A stretch of 64,000 nt of DNA from Heliocybe sulcata. Taxonomy: Eukaryota > Basidiomycota > Agaricomycetes > Gloeophyllales > Gloeophyllaceae. Below are positions 47,855-60,190 of this stretch, piece after piece. The notes under the pieces are model-generated. The model made no database searches. It was not told the origin of the DNA and saw only the letters and a program-made list of their open reading frames with translations. Both the position numbers and the translations under genes were made by a program. Position 1 is the first letter of the stretch. The number at the start of each line of letters is the position of its first letter. The stretch is taken from assembly GCA_004369045.1 (NCBI GenBank), contig ML213513.1, positions 846,968 to 910,967 on the forward strand. Direction: 5' to 3'.

Positions 47855-48039
47855 GCCGACGACCAAGGTCAAGAACCCTCATTCCGTCTCCCGTTAATGG
47901 GCTACACAACAAATGTTCTACTTGTCATGTTGGAGCCGATGATGCACCGAGACTTCCGCAGTAGCGAACCCCAGTCATGTACGTTTCATTCGACGTCTAC
48001 ACCGATAATTTACATCATAGCAAATTGTCGACTACTGCA

Positions 48040-51000
48040 TTACTGGTACCACTTTTCTCTCAGCCGTTTCCTCCGCACCATCGGCCTCGTGATTATGATA
48101 GCCGCTAACAAGCCGCTCACAGTAAATATGAGCTGAGCCTTGTTGAAGTTTTCGCTCAGGACATCAAACGTCCCAGACGGACTAACTCGTGTATGGAACA
48201 GATCAAGCCCGTATGCAAGCACGATTGACGTCGACTCCAGCAGTGCCGGCGATGAGACGATTCGCCGCACGTTCGCAACCTGTATCGTGGCATTAGGCAC
48301 CGACATCGACTTGAGAGGGACAAGACGTACCTGGTTTTTGTGCGACAAGACAGCGCGGGTCTCATATGGCAGAAGCGGATCGTACTGAACCAGCATCTCC
48401 TCCATCTCCTCATTGGTAGGCTTGCGTTTCGGTCGCCGAGGATCAAGAAGGCGATGCGGGATGGTTTGAATTTGGTGGTTCTGCGTCGCAACTAGTAGCC
48501 GAATGGCTCAGTACTCGTACAGGCACGAGGAAAAGAGTATGCATCATACCGATAATGTCCTTCGTCGTCATCCCAAATTTAGTCGAGGTCGAAGCTAGAG
48601 CAGTGACTCCATGCGGAAGCAGGAAAGCCTGTTCAAACGCAGAGACCTCCATGCTCTTGTTCGAATAGGAGGATATGTCCGAGCTAGTAGCCATCCGTGA
48701 GCGTCACTAGCAGACGGGAGGACACCTATCTCACCTGCCAATTTTATCATCCGGTTTCGTTCCTTCATAAAACTCGACAGACACCATCATATGACCCTTC
48801 GTCTGTCCAGGACCATCAACTTCCCCATTGTAGTAGTAATACACCAGCCAGTTCTCCACTAGGTTGGCTTGGACATCGCAAACCCCGTCCACTCCAGGAA
48901 CCGTGGCATGATATATGACACTCCCCTTGACGCTGTCCACAACGTAGATGGAGCATTTTGAGGCCAGTTTCGAAGCGGTCACTACAGCCAGGAGGTTCGG
49001 ATTCAGGTACTTGTACAGAGTCGTGCGATTGCCCAATACTTTGCCTAGCGAAGCGACTGGTTGCGCATTGGATGGTCGTACAACAGTGAGAATGTCTTCA
49101 GAAGCAGGGAAAGCCGTGGTCCACAATGGTGCAGCGAAGTAGCGGCCATCGATTTCTGGGTTAGGGTGGACTTTGTGACCGACTAGACGCCTGTTTCCTG
49201 GCGAACCGGCTCGCAGAGGAAGATACAGTGAAGAGGCCACCTTAGCGAAGGCACCATGTGTCCCATCGTTGTCGGGATACAGATGAAGCTGCGGTATCGC
49301 CAGGCTCAATCAATGTTTCAGTAGTCAAGGAAGCAGACATGACGCACCCCAAGGAACTCGTCTATCAGAACAATGACTCTTTTCCCTGGCAGGAAAAACA
49401 AGTCAACCAAAGGCCCGGATATAATATCCAATCCCTGCAGTATTTCGCCCGAGGGTGATCGGTGCCTCGCGTCTTCGCCAGTCAAGGCATCAACATGGAA
49501 TAATACAGTATCCACGAGAGTCTATAATACTTGATGATCTGCATATTCGTGACGGAAGATCGACCAGACTCACGTTCTCCGCCCTCCTCTGGGTCACCAC
49601 TACCACCTGCGGCGTATCCCCATCTGCGACGGTCCGCGTAACACAGATCTTCACGGGAACGATAGCCGCACCAACCTCAGCTGCCCATCCCAAGCCCAGG
49701 ACACGACCCCAGACAATATCACCAGTGGTCGAGTCCAACCCATAGATCTTGCCAAATGCCGTAGCCACAACAATGATCTTCCGGAATCCGAATGTATCGC
49801 GCGTCATTAACCCACTCGTATTAGCTGCAGAAGGCAAAGCAGTCGACGGCGTCTCGTATGAACCTGTCAAGAAGCGATTGACGAACGCCGTGAGATAAGA
49901 AGGCAGATCCTGCTGCAGGCGTCAATATCACCGCTCACTAGCATTACTGCAAGAGATGTACCTTCGTGTCCTTGACATGCCGAACAACCCGCTCGAGGAA
50001 GGCTTCCGCCCGATGCGAGTGGACTATTTTCTCCTCTGGTAATTCGACGTACTCGGCCGCAGCAATGGTGGCGAGCCCTTCCTCTCTCGTCCATTGTAGC
50101 GTGTCTCGTTGCCAAAGCTGGACGGCGCCGGTAGTAGTAGTGAGGAAGAGACGGGTTAGTACCTGGAAGCCGCCTTGGTGGACGTTGTCGATGGCAACCT
50201 AGGAGAAGGAATACAGATGAGTATGAGGTGAAACGAGGTAGTCAAAACGTACGTGGTTAATGATGCCGTGTGTGCGAGTGTCAAAGGGGAAGGTGAAGCC
50301 AGCAACAAGACCATTTCCTTCTGCTAAATGCGGCACGAACACATGGGCGGTTGCTTTCTACCAAAATGCTGAATTCGGCTCAAAATCATCATAAAATCTG
50401 AACTCACTCCCAATGCATGCGACCAGAACAGACGAGCTACATAGGGATAGCCGTCTTTGTCCAGGCCACCCGAGTAAATGGACTCCGCATAATGGTTGGA
50501 GTCCGCCTGCGGGTCGTTAGTTGTGTCTTCCCGTTCATTGAAGTTCTCACCGAGTCCGCGAACTCCCAGATGGCGTTGACCCCGGGTCCATCCTCGTCTA
50601 CTTTGAAGACACGTGACGAACCATCACCCTGTATGGCCACAAAAATCCCGTGCTCGGTCGCGAGACCGACGTCGATGATGCGGCGGTAGCGGGCTTCTTT
50701 CGTGCTTGCGGGTTTGTCCTTCAGGTCCGGTGTGAGTAACATGGAGCGGATTGCGCCGCGCTCGAACCACGCAAGACGCGGCGGCACGCTTGAAGACGAT
50801 GTCAGAGTAATCACATCGCCTGGTCCATCAGCGATATGCGACGGCACGTCAACGTCCTCGATGAGCTGCCCAGTGATGGCAGACAGTGAGCTGACGTGCA
50901 AGGTATTAGACTGAATGGACTTGGCAAAGCCGATGAGGTAAACGGTGTCTGAGGTCGTGGCAAGGTCGGTGTACATCACTAGTGAGCTGATGCAAAATCA

Positions 51001-51707
51001 GTTTATTCCTCTCACTCGTAGGAATACGCGACAGTACAGACGTCTGGTCAGCTGAAGTCCATCCCCACTTCATTCCTCCCGTCGAGCCGTCTATGCGTCG
51101 CACACTATGGCCATTTGTAAGCACGATAATGTCCGGGTGCGAGCTGTCTGTGGCTTGAAGGGCCAGGGACGTTCCAACATTGACAGGCTCAGAGAGGTGA
51201 CCAGTAGACGGGTCATGCAAGCGCGTTTCCAGCAGCAAAGTACCAGTCAATGCGTTGAACGATCGTAGAGTAGCACCTCCAGGCCCAGATAGAGCGGCAA
51301 CAGCTAGTGCCAGCACGTTCAGTAGGGACGCGGGACCTGCTGTTCAGACTTACTATCTTCTCCCCTACGAAACGCCGTCACCGGATCCTCTGGCTCGAAT
51401 ACGTGTCTCCATGCTACCCCTCCTTCAAGCTCGATCCATATAGGACGACTAATAGTCACATACCTACGGAACCGTCCACGGGATTCAGCGCCGCAAGTAC
51501 ATTATTTCCTGTGGCGGTCAATATGACACTACGCGTTGTATTCGCTGTATCATGCACCCTATGAAATGCTGGTGCTATTGACGGAGAATAGGCTAAAGGG
51601 ACGCCGACAAGGGTTTTGTGCCAGTCAACCACTCCTGCTTCCGATTCATGCAATGCGCATGCCAGACCAGGCAGTAAGAAAACCAAGAGAGCAGGCAGGA
51701 TGAACAT
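48040..51707 (-). CDS. EMC1: ER membrane protein complex subunit 1
   Basis: EMC1 is the large luminal scaffold of the ER membrane insertase complex. The start at 51707 gives a signal peptide (MFILPALLVFLLPGLACA), followed by the PQQ-like beta-propeller repeats of the lumen: NVLAALNPVDGSVAWRHVFEP (across the first intron), GPGGATLRSFN..TGTLLLETRL, VYLIGFAKSIQSN, TTGDIVWGRVLGL. The DUF1620-type C-terminal region reads WTTAFPASEDILTV and DSVKGSVIYHATVPGVDG, and the single membrane anchor AQLIFTVSGLLAAIII lies just before the basic tail RRKRLREKWYQ. There are many short introns; I fixed exon 1 (51464-51707), but not every internal border. No frame break was evident. It is divergent from mitochondrial bL31, 256 bp away. 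Confidence 0.9.
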
Positions 51708-51963
51708 CTCTAACAGTCTCGGCAGTTCATGTAGGCGCTTTTAAGCCGGAGAGAAGTCCGCAGAAAATAGCTAGAACGCGTGTACGACGAGGTACGACGT
51801 TGCGTGCAGTGGTGGCAATATCACGCGCATTTTGCCAAATATGATTGAGATATGAGCTTTTAAGATGAGCTTTTAAGGGCTTATCTGATATTTTCCATTT
51901 TCGCTCGATTTGCGATGAGCGATAATACTACATAAATCCCATCCGCCTTTATCGTCCACCGCG

Positions 51964-52472
51964 ATGGTCCTATCCTTTGCCCTTGCTAGCTCGTCTCGCA
52001 GTGGTCCAGTATTACTTAAGACCGTCTCCGAAACATATGCGCCTCTAAACTGCGCAACCCGGACGCGTTGTATCTCATCCTCGCCTTATGGTCGCACTCA
52101 CGTATGGAAACACCGTCCGAATAAACTCCCGAACCCCGTAGTTCCTCATTTTCCTCAAAAAGTGACACGTTCGGACGGTTCAACATTCGTTCACTGGACC
52201 ACATCACCACGTTCGGCTACTCGTCTTACTCGAGATGTCAGCAACAATCCCTTATGGTGCGTCAAATTATCAGCTCCTTCGTTTCTGTCAGAACCGAAAC
52301 GACTGACATCCGTAGGAATACTGCTATGATGAGAGCAGAGGGTGCAGAGGAGGAGAGCGAGACTACTGGACGGCTTGGTCGGTTCAACAGGAGGTTCGGT
52401 GCTGGTAGTCAAGACGCTGTGGACTGGTCAGATTTCAGTGAGCTGCCAGGGAAGAACGAGAAGGCGCCTTGA
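51964..52472 (+). CDS. MRPL36: Mitochondrial large-subunit ribosomal protein bL31m
   Basis: Two exons (51964-52256, 52316-52472) give 149 aa. The fungal mitochondrial bL31 (Mrpl36) hallmark is clear: SDGSTFVHWTTSPRSATRLTRDVSNNPLW, interrupted by the intron within the last Trp codon, followed by GRLGRFNRRFG. The first about 40 residues are rich in Ser, Arg and Ala with few acidic residues and would act as a mitochondrial presequence. It shares its upstream region with EMC1 (256 bp between start codons). Confidence 0.87.
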
Positions 52473-52615
52473 GCTGTGGCGCGCGGCGAACTGATCGACG
52501 ATCCCTTCATTCGCTGTACCCGGGCGCTATGTCCGCTCTCCGACGAAGCAGTGTCTATAGTCATGACTTGGCTAATCCTACAACAGCATACGTAATATGT
52601 CCCTTTTCGAGCGGA

Positions 52616-53867
52616 CTATACGGCAAAATCTACGTCTGATTTCTTGTCTTGCCTCAGTGACATTTCAAAGGCATCGCCCCGGGTTACGAAAACGTCTTGA
52701 TGTATCATCACGCGTTTGCTGTGACTCGAACTTCGCTGATCCTCTCGACTCATTTCATCACTAGGACGCGGCCCTGGGCGGAATGTCATCTTCGTATCTT
52801 CGTGCGTCGATTCGGTTGCCTGTGAGTTATTCATCCACACTCGTATGATCACGAGCATGAAGATACAGCCCACCAAGGGCGTTCCCTGCAGGAATGTAAA
52901 CATTCTGACTGTATCGTCATCAGGCTCGACATACCAGCTCTGCCATGGTCTCGAGGCTTTCGTTCCCGGTGGCTAGCGTGACCGTATTTGCGACCATGTA
53001 GGCCGCGTTGAGCGCGCTGCTCTCTATGACGATTGCAAGGACAGGCATCAAACTCAATGTAGCCGATCCGATGAGCTTGGCAGTCTCTCGACTTGTACTC
53101 CAAATCATGTACGCTGTAAAGGCTGTCGACGATGGCTTAGTGTGTGCATTCTCTCCAAGCAACATACGACGTACCGGACCCGATAGCGTTCGCCGCTAGA
53201 CTCATGGCTGACAGTGCTATCAGCCACTGCTCCTGAGCTGCTCTAGGTTCTTTCCCGAAATGCTGGAAGGACCAGATAGCATGGAAGCCCGCCACTGCAG
53301 ATACCTGTGAGTCTATTGCTCTTCTGGCAACAATGAAACCAACCTCCGCTGCCGAGAGTCAGGGCTATAGGCACGACAACCACCCAGTATCGCTTATTCC
53401 ACACAATCCAGCACCTGTATGTCTATACCTGCGTCAAATCACACTCATGCAATGCTGAAGGCATGAACTCACGACAAACAGATCGGATACCAGACGGATG
53501 AGAATAAGAGTGGTATGCTTCAGGATGAAGACAGGCTGCGACACGTCTTGTAGGTATGCAATCCGATCTGGTCTAGTGCGGTTGATGAACGCTGTGAAGA
53601 TATTGGTTGTATCCGCCACCAGCTGTATGGTCGCCAATATGAAGAGTACCAGCGCTGAAACGACCATCACCCTGTTGGCCTTGGGCCTGCGTTTTCTGAC
53701 GAAGGTGAAGTACATCGCGGCAGCGAACAGCATCACGAAGATTCCTGGCGTGATGAATGAGTGAGCGTTGAGGATGATAACCTACTGTTTCAACACCCAC
53801 CATACAGGATGGCTTCCGCTACGAGCCCAGCTAGCTCGGCCACGTCGATTTTGATTGTCGGGGTCAT
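52616..53867 (-). CDS. Unnamed multi-pass membrane protein, tandem copy 1
   Basis: First (leftmost) of three tandem paralogues on the minus strand. The ATG at 53867 starts a short exon with the pattern VDVAELAGLVAEAILYG. The next exon has YFTFVRKRRPKANRVMV, an ATIQLVADTTNIFTAFI helix, DVSQPVFILKHTTL and LVSDLFV, splicing to TYRCWIVWNKRYWVVV. Later exons hold further hydrophobic segments (LNAAYMVANTVTLATG, GCIFMLVIIRVW), and the product ends in a Ser/Arg-rich cytoplasmic tail with the final DFAV. About seven membrane helices are expected. The layout recalls Agaricomycete orphan 7-TM families near DUF6533/6534, but I cannot name the family. Not every internal splice site was fixed; the visible exons are open. 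Confidence 0.7.
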
Positions 53868-54428
53868 GTTCAAATGGCCTGCATTAGAGTTGGGCGAAGG
53901 GGACGGCTCTTAAGCAGGTGATGTTCTAAAGTTACTAAGGTTTGCATGGCTTGAGATAAACACAGGACCGACCCATCGTTTCCGGAAGTCGTTGCAATAA
54001 CGGTGCTTCTGCTCTTCATCTGTCATCCGGACCAGTGGGGTCATTGTATATGTAGCTTTTCACCTTCGCTACCGCAGATAGCAGGAAGTTATGCGTCATG
54101 ATCAGAACGCGTCTTCGCAATTTCACAGCGTGGGTCGCAACCATGCAAAATTGTCGCTTCTTTCTCTACCAGTGCGGAACAATATGCTCATGACCAGGCA
54201 CTCCCTGCTTCCCAAGGAGCCGGCGAAGAGACGCGTGCCTTCTTTGGATTCATCTCGGAAAGATGCAAGCGATGTAAGCGCAAAATTGGGCTTGCGGGAG
54301 ACGTGGGAAGAGGTGGGTCCTCGAAGCTTGCGATATCAAGTCGCGACCTTCAAACCATCGTTGGGATCTGGCAACCACTACACGTACGCAGCTTACAGAT
54401 CATATCTAGTAGGTATCCAACAGAATAT
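53868..54428. other. Spacer between membrane-protein copies 1 and 2
   Basis: Promoter of copy 1 and 3' flank of copy 2. Plus-strand frames here are antisense shadows. Confidence 0.5.
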
Positions 54429-55653
54429 TTATACGCCGAAATCCGGGCTTCGTCTTCCATCTTCCGTCACCGACGTCTGCGACAGGCTCTTTCCCAAGAC
54501 AAACGGTTGGTCACCCACGACGATGCGTCTGTTAGCTGTGGGTGCAGTGCTAACAGGGTCAGCGCCTCTGGCTTCGTCCCTGCTGCGCCCAAGCGAACGC
54601 AACAATATGGATCCCTTCGAGGTTGAGCCTTGCCTTGCGTTCATAGAAACGCGGATGATCACGAGCATGAAGATGCAGCCGATCAGAGGCGTTCCCTTCA
54701 ACCTAGGTGAGTACCCTATAATCAGTCCGCCTGATACACATACCATTTCAACCGTCAAGCCTTGATTTCCAGTGACCCAAGTAACGGTATTCGCAACCAT
54801 GTATGCCGCATTCAGTGCACCGCTCTCAACGACGATCCGAACAACAGGAGTGACATTTGAGTTCATGTTCCCCAGGCTTTTTGCATATTTGCGGCTGCTG
54901 CTCCAAATATGCAGTGCAGAGAGAACTATGAAGGTCAGTCACGTCCAGTGGTACCTCTCCACCAGGCCACACCTACATGTGGAAATTGCATTGGCTCCAA
55001 GACTTAGCGAAGTAATCGCAATTAATGGCCATTCCTCCGCTGCCCTCGTACGCGCTTTCGAGTGTCCGAAGGCCCATAAAGTATAGAATCCCACAGCTGA
55101 ATGTATGAGTACATTAGCCGGGATTCGCTTGAAGACCAGGTGAGCACTGACCGCCACTGCCTAGTGATAGGCAGACGGGGATGACTACGACCCATATATT
55201 TTTGTGCCATATGAGCCAACACCGGTACGTCTAAATCATAGCTCAGGTCAAGCCGCGAACGCACGGCATTTGACTCACGACGAATAGGTCAGATACGAAG
55301 AACATCACTATTATGATAGCATGCTTGAAGACGAAGATCGGCTGGGTGACATCGTTCAAGAACTCGGCCCGTTCTGGTCTCCCCATATTTATGAATGCTA
55401 AGAAGATATTGATGGTGTCTGCGACCAGTTGTGTTGTCGCAAGGATGGCCATGAGGATCGCCACGGCCAAGGTCACTTTGTTCATCCTGGCGCTTTGGCT
55501 TGACCAGCTGAACTGCACTGCAATTATGAAGAGGACAACAAAGACGCCTGTTATCGAAATGTGAGTACACTCCAGACATGCATGGCGGTACTTACCGTAC
55601 AGCGCCGCCTCAGCGATAATTCCAGCAAGCTCTGCAACATCCACAGCAATCAT
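54429..55653 (-). CDS. Unnamed multi-pass membrane protein, tandem copy 2
   Basis: Second paralogue. The ATG at 55653 begins IAVDVAELAGIIAEAALYG, spliced (48-nt intron) to VFVVLFIIAVQFSWSS. It continues ATTQLVADTINIFLAFI, NDVTQPIFVFKHAIII and VSDLFV, spliced to TYRCWLIWHKNIWVVV. The intron after LFV starts with GTGAG, as in the other two copies. The last exon holds LIGCIFMLVIIRVSMN and a variable hydrophilic tail ending DFGV. Divergence between the copies is concentrated in the tail and the loops, consistent with a multi-pass protein under selection for topology. Function unknown. Confidence 0.7.
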
Positions 55654-56184
55654 GGAGGATGAACTTGACACTATGCTGCGGCGAGGAACGTGAGCATTGC
55701 CGTTCAGTTAAATAGGTCACGTATATGAGCGCTACACTGGCAGTGCCTCGTCTTAGTGAATCCCAGACCGAGATAGGGACTTTGTCTCGAGCTGTCGTAG
55801 GAACCATCGCGCTCGGCTGATGCTTCAATCACGAACTACAGAATAGTGGAACATGAGAGCTTGGGTGCGCGAAGTTTCGAAGCACAGGATGCATCAAGAG
55901 TATTCTTATACGCGCGCGACCTCCGTGATCGCGGATGTTCGTTATCATTGTCATGACACTCTCACCTGCCCTCGTCTCGCTTCTTGGAGCACCAATCACG
56001 GAAGACTACACTTATAGTTCCTCTCAAGACGTGTGCTGTCATGAGTCTTCGCTGCATAAACTGAATTGAGGACAAGAATAAGGATAAGAAGCCGAGCAGC
56101 CCATGCTGATGATCACGAAGACAGTGCATAAGTATATCAAGGGATAGCCGTCCAAGGGAACATGTACAGTACCACTGGCGCTTG
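55654..56184. other. Spacer between membrane-protein copies 2 and 3
   Basis: Promoter of copy 2 and 3' flank of copy 3. No gene recognised. Confidence 0.5.
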
Positions 56185-57427
56185 TCATACAACGAACTCA
56201 GGGTCCGGCTTTCCATTCGAGTCCTTGCCTGACGGCTCTCCTTCCTGCATAGAAACGAAGACTTCCTGCTCGATAAAAAATTGGTTGTGCTGAGGGACGG
56301 CGCGGCGTCTGCGTTCCCGCGCTCCATCCAGGTCTCGACCCGGCAACGAACGCAGAGTCATAGATGATTTCTGACTACTCGACGTTAGCGTATGCCCCGA
56401 ATTAACGCAGACGCGGATAATCATGAGCATGAAGATGCACCCCAAAAAGGGGGTTCCCTGAGCTGAAGTGAGTCGTTGCTGAGACACTGAATGCGTGCTC
56501 TCGTACCAGTTCAGCCATAGTCTCAAGACCCTCGGTTTCTGTCACCAACGTAATCACGTTGGCAAACATGTATGCCGCACTGAATACGCCGCTCTCTATC
56601 ACTATCTTCACGACTGGCATTAGGGATCCTCCGGCGATAACTTCGGGGCTTCTCCGACTACTGTTCCATATGTAAATTGCCGCAAGGACTACATGGACAT
56701 TTGAGCCCAGGATCATGAGTATGCTGTTACACGTACAGGTGGATAATGCATTTGCCACAAGACTGAGCGAAGAAATCGCTATAAGCCACTTTTCCTGGTC
56801 AGCTCTTGATTCAGCCCTGTAATTACTGAAAGACCATATTGCGTGGAATCCGGTGACTAGCACATCAGGTTAGGTCGGAATATATCGAACGTTCATTAAC
56901 ATTACTCACCTGCACTACCCAGAGTAAGGCATATCGGCAGAATAACCACCCAGAAGTTCTTTTTCCACACCACCCAACATCGGTACGTCTGAACCGGCCC
57001 TCAGATAGATATCGCGGCATGAGAAAAACACTCACAACAAAAGAATCGGAGACTAGAATCATCAAGATCAGGGTTGTATGCTTCACGATGAATACGGGTT
57101 GCGTTACGTCTTGCATGAAGGCGATACGGTCCGCGCGATCCCGACTAATGAAAGCGAGAAAGATGCTAGTAGTGTCCGCGATAAGCTGTATCGTGGCAAG
57201 GATGAGCATCATGATTGCAACCAAAACCATGACTTTGTTGATCTTCGCGCGCTGGCGCTTCAAGAATGTGAGATACATCGCTGCCCCATGGAGAATAACG
57301 AAAATTCCTGGGATGAGAAAATTAGCGGACGCAAGGTCATACGATACACAAGAGGCACACCGTATAGGATGCATTCAACTACCAGGCCGACAAGTTCCGC
57401 TACATCCACATTGATGGAGGCGCCCAT
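56185..57427 (-). CDS. Unnamed multi-pass membrane protein, tandem copy 3
   Basis: Third paralogue. The ATG at 57427 starts MGASINVDVAELVGLVVE, spliced to GIFVILHGAAMYLTFLKRQR. Then come ATIQLIADTTSIFLAFI, QDVTQPVFIVKHTTL and LVSDSFV, spliced to TYRCWVVWKKNFWVV. A later exon reads GFHAIWSFSNYRAESRADQEKW and LSLVANALSTC, and the C-terminal exon has FLGCIFMLMIIRVC with a charged tail ending EFVV. The shared C-terminal pattern of all three copies (acidic residue, Phe, any, Val, stop) may be a trafficking or PDZ-like signal; that is only an inference. Function unknown. Confidence 0.7.
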
Positions 57428-58399
57428 GTCCAGGGCATCTACGTGCTTGAGGACATTGAGACATAGCTTCGGATTGCGGTTTATATGGGGAGCACCGTCG
57501 CAAGCCGAATTGTTGCTCTAATACAGCAGCAACGCTTTGCTAAGGAAACGGCCTGTCAATACAGGTACTCGCGGGTAGCCGGAAGTCGTCAGTCAGATGC
57601 AAGCGTGAGTATTACAAACGATTGACGTGCCTACCCAAATGTAGTCGCAGATTCTCCAGCGGTGACTACGACCGCTCAAGCTCATCCCGCCTAGTTGGCA
57701 TCCAATCAGACCGCATCATTGATATTACGATGAATTGCTTCTTCCATCACTAGACATCACACTCCCTAGACTGACTGCTTGAGGCGCCAGAATGCCGTTC
57801 ATTGCGCAAAGCTTTCTCAGCATTCGATTCGATTGTGGTGTACTGCGGTCTCCCATCACTGCGGGTCGGTGAACGTGTGACTGCGAGAATTCTGATCGGC
57901 TTACACCCCATAATCGTTTCCCTCCATGTCTCTGTGTCCTGAAATCGGCCCTGAGGAAGAGCAGTGCCTGTCTGATCGCACAGCTCAGCCAAGGGAACTT
58001 CGAAACTCCAAATCGGGAGCCCGTCTCCTGGGCGCCAACGATTGAGTTGCTAATAGATACGATCGCGGAATGCACCTATGGAACAAAAAGAGTCGGCGCA
58101 TTTTCGCTATGTAGTTCGTGAGACGCACCATACTTAGTCTGATTATCATCCAATAATCCTCATTTTCCATGCGAGTACAGGACGTCCATTGTAAGAAGCA
58201 ACCATCGAGGAGAACCACGAGACCAAGTCGTGAAGCGCGGTTTATCGCATAGAAATGCTATGGGTAGACATTTGAAGATCAAGCAAGGTCATTGATAGAA
58301 CATTGGTTCGTGGTGAGATAGTACGAACGCTAAGGGAAGGCGTCACTGTGGGATGACCTTTTGGGAGGGCAGCTTAGCAGTTGAACGCCGTCCGTGCAA
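57428..58399. other. Intergenic, no gene recognised
   Basis: Promoter side of membrane-protein copy 3, with short uninformative frames (for example 57725-58075, minus). Confidence 0.45.
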
Positions 58400-58640
58400 A
58401 CGATGGCCTGTGCCGCTCGTTACTGATATCAAAGGCGGACAAGGTTGGAGACCTCACCAGCAGCGCCATTCCAGCGGTCCACTTTGTGCCATTTACGCCA
58501 CCGCAAACAAATTCGCGGGTCTTTACCACAGGATCCTCAGATGAGAAGGAAGACACTGTCCGGCTCCTTCACCTGTGGCTGAACAGACCCTTGTCCATAT
58601 CGGCCATAGTCATCTTGGCACATATGGACGGTAGTTGAAG
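58400..58640 (-). pseudogene. Decayed partial copy of the adjacent MICOS gene
   Basis: The minus-strand sequence resembles the last exon of the MICOS gene at 59080-59240. The shared order is a DKG-type segment (58590s), an Ser/Glu-rich stretch and SEDPVVKTREFV at about 58505-58550, against SEDPVVKAREFV at about 59150-59185 in the gene. The sequences then diverge. It lacks a start, the apolipoprotein-like part and the end. It is a partial tandem duplicate that has drifted. Confidence 0.65.
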
Positions 58641-58912
58641 AAGTAGCAATGCATTTTGAATTTGAGGTTCCGTTGTGGGTCGTACAATATCCTGCGTGCG
58701 CTGGGCGGCGTCTCACGAGCTGCAGAACACATGAGTGGTATGTCGCAGCAGTGACCACGCACGAGCAGAACTATCTTGATGTGCGATCAACGGAGACGCA
58801 TATGCTTGGGAAATAGAATAAGATTATATTGACTATCTGCTGGTCAATGCATCCATCAATACACAAGCCTAAGTGAGTGAATTAAGACATGCCTGTCTAC
58901 ATCTATACCTGT
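58641..58912. other. Spacer downstream of the MICOS gene
   Basis: Non-coding flank between the decayed copy and the stop codon of the intact gene. Confidence 0.5.
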
Positions 58913-60190
58913 TCAAACAAGTCTTTTAATCTCCTTCTTTGCATCCTCCTTGCCGTCCTTCGCCAGCTCCTTATCCGTCTTCGCCATCTTGCCCATCTCC
59001 TCGGCAGCAGCCTTCGAGCGCGCTTCTGTTTCCTTGGCGACGTCACCAACAAACTCCTTCACGAGCTTCTTGTCGGTCTCGGCCATCTTGGAGACCTCCG
59101 CAGCGGTCGCCTTCGTTCGCTCGACTGTGCCGTCGACAACATCGCCGACGAACTCCCTGGCCTTCACCACAGGGTCCTCGGACGAAGATGAAGATGCCTT
59201 CTGGCTCCTTCCCCAGCGACTGAATAGACCCTTATCTGTCTCCGCCATCTGTTCGACCTTGTCCACAGCGGCAGCGCTCCGGGTCCTCACCCCGTCCGCA
59301 ACATCCTGAGCGAAACCCTTAAGATTCTCCTTGTCCCGCTCAAGCATCTTCTCCACCTCGCGTGTCACGCTATTGACCTCGCCCTCGCCCCGTCCAAGCG
59401 CTTCGCGAATCTTTAACCCAGTCACACCCTGTACCCAATCCACGCCCTTCCCAACTTGACTGCCGAGCTGCTCGCGCCCCGATACAGCGCCGTCCTTGAT
59501 CCTCTCCACGAGCATCCCGGAATGCGCACGTGCGATAGCATGTTTTTCGGCCACTGAGGGGATGTAGCGCTCCTCGAGCTCGGTGGTGTATTCGGAGATG
59601 TTTGCGGAGGTTTTCGGGAGGAAGTATGACAGCGAGACGAAGAAGGCGGTTGGAGGAAGAACAAGACGGAGGGGCAGAGAGCGCGTGCGGGTAAATATTG
59701 ATGTTGATAGGGTCGCAATGGTAGTGTAGAGGAGACCAGGTGTAATCTCTTCGGATGGGTCCAGTAACGACTTCACCCTACCTGTAAATAGTCAATTACG
59801 ATTCTCGGAACGTTCGTATAATAATGCGCACTTTCAACTGCATGCTCGACTCCGATCCAGCGAGAAACGACACCTTGAACCTTGGCATGCGCATCCTTGT
59901 ATGCTCCGGTCACCGTCGTCCGTACCGACCCGATCTGTCTTTCCAGCTCAGAAGGTTCGTCAAAAACGACCACCGCGGGCTCTGGTTGAGGGTATATGGG
60001 GAGCTGCACCGTGACTCTACTATTAGATGACAAAACCGCTGACCAAAGAGCTCCTACCTTCTCCTTCTCGTTCGAAACAACCGTGATGCCCGCCACAGGG
60101 ACAGTCAACGCCCTAAGAGGCTGACAATAGAACCGTCTTAGCTTATGTGCAAGATCTACACCGACGTGAACTTACTACGCGTATTCGCAT
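58913..60190 (-). CDS. MICOS complex subunit (Mic26/Mic27, apolipoprotein O-like)
   Basis: Four exons (60176-60190, 60058-60120, 59832-60003, 58913-59781) give 372 aa. The N-terminal part holds LPIYPQPEPAVVVFDEP and a helical segment. The central membrane-embedded region around residues 95-150 shows TPGLLYTTIATLSTSIF and LRLVLPPTAFFVSLSYFLP, the apolipoprotein-O-like hairpin of Mic26/27. The C-terminal about 200 residues are a long, charged, repetitive helix with recurring KMAETDK-type units, expanded compared with yeast Mic27. The protein would sit in the mitochondrial inner membrane and shape cristae junctions, binding cardiolipin. The first exon encodes just five residues, so the N-terminus is less certain than the rest. 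Confidence 0.82.
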
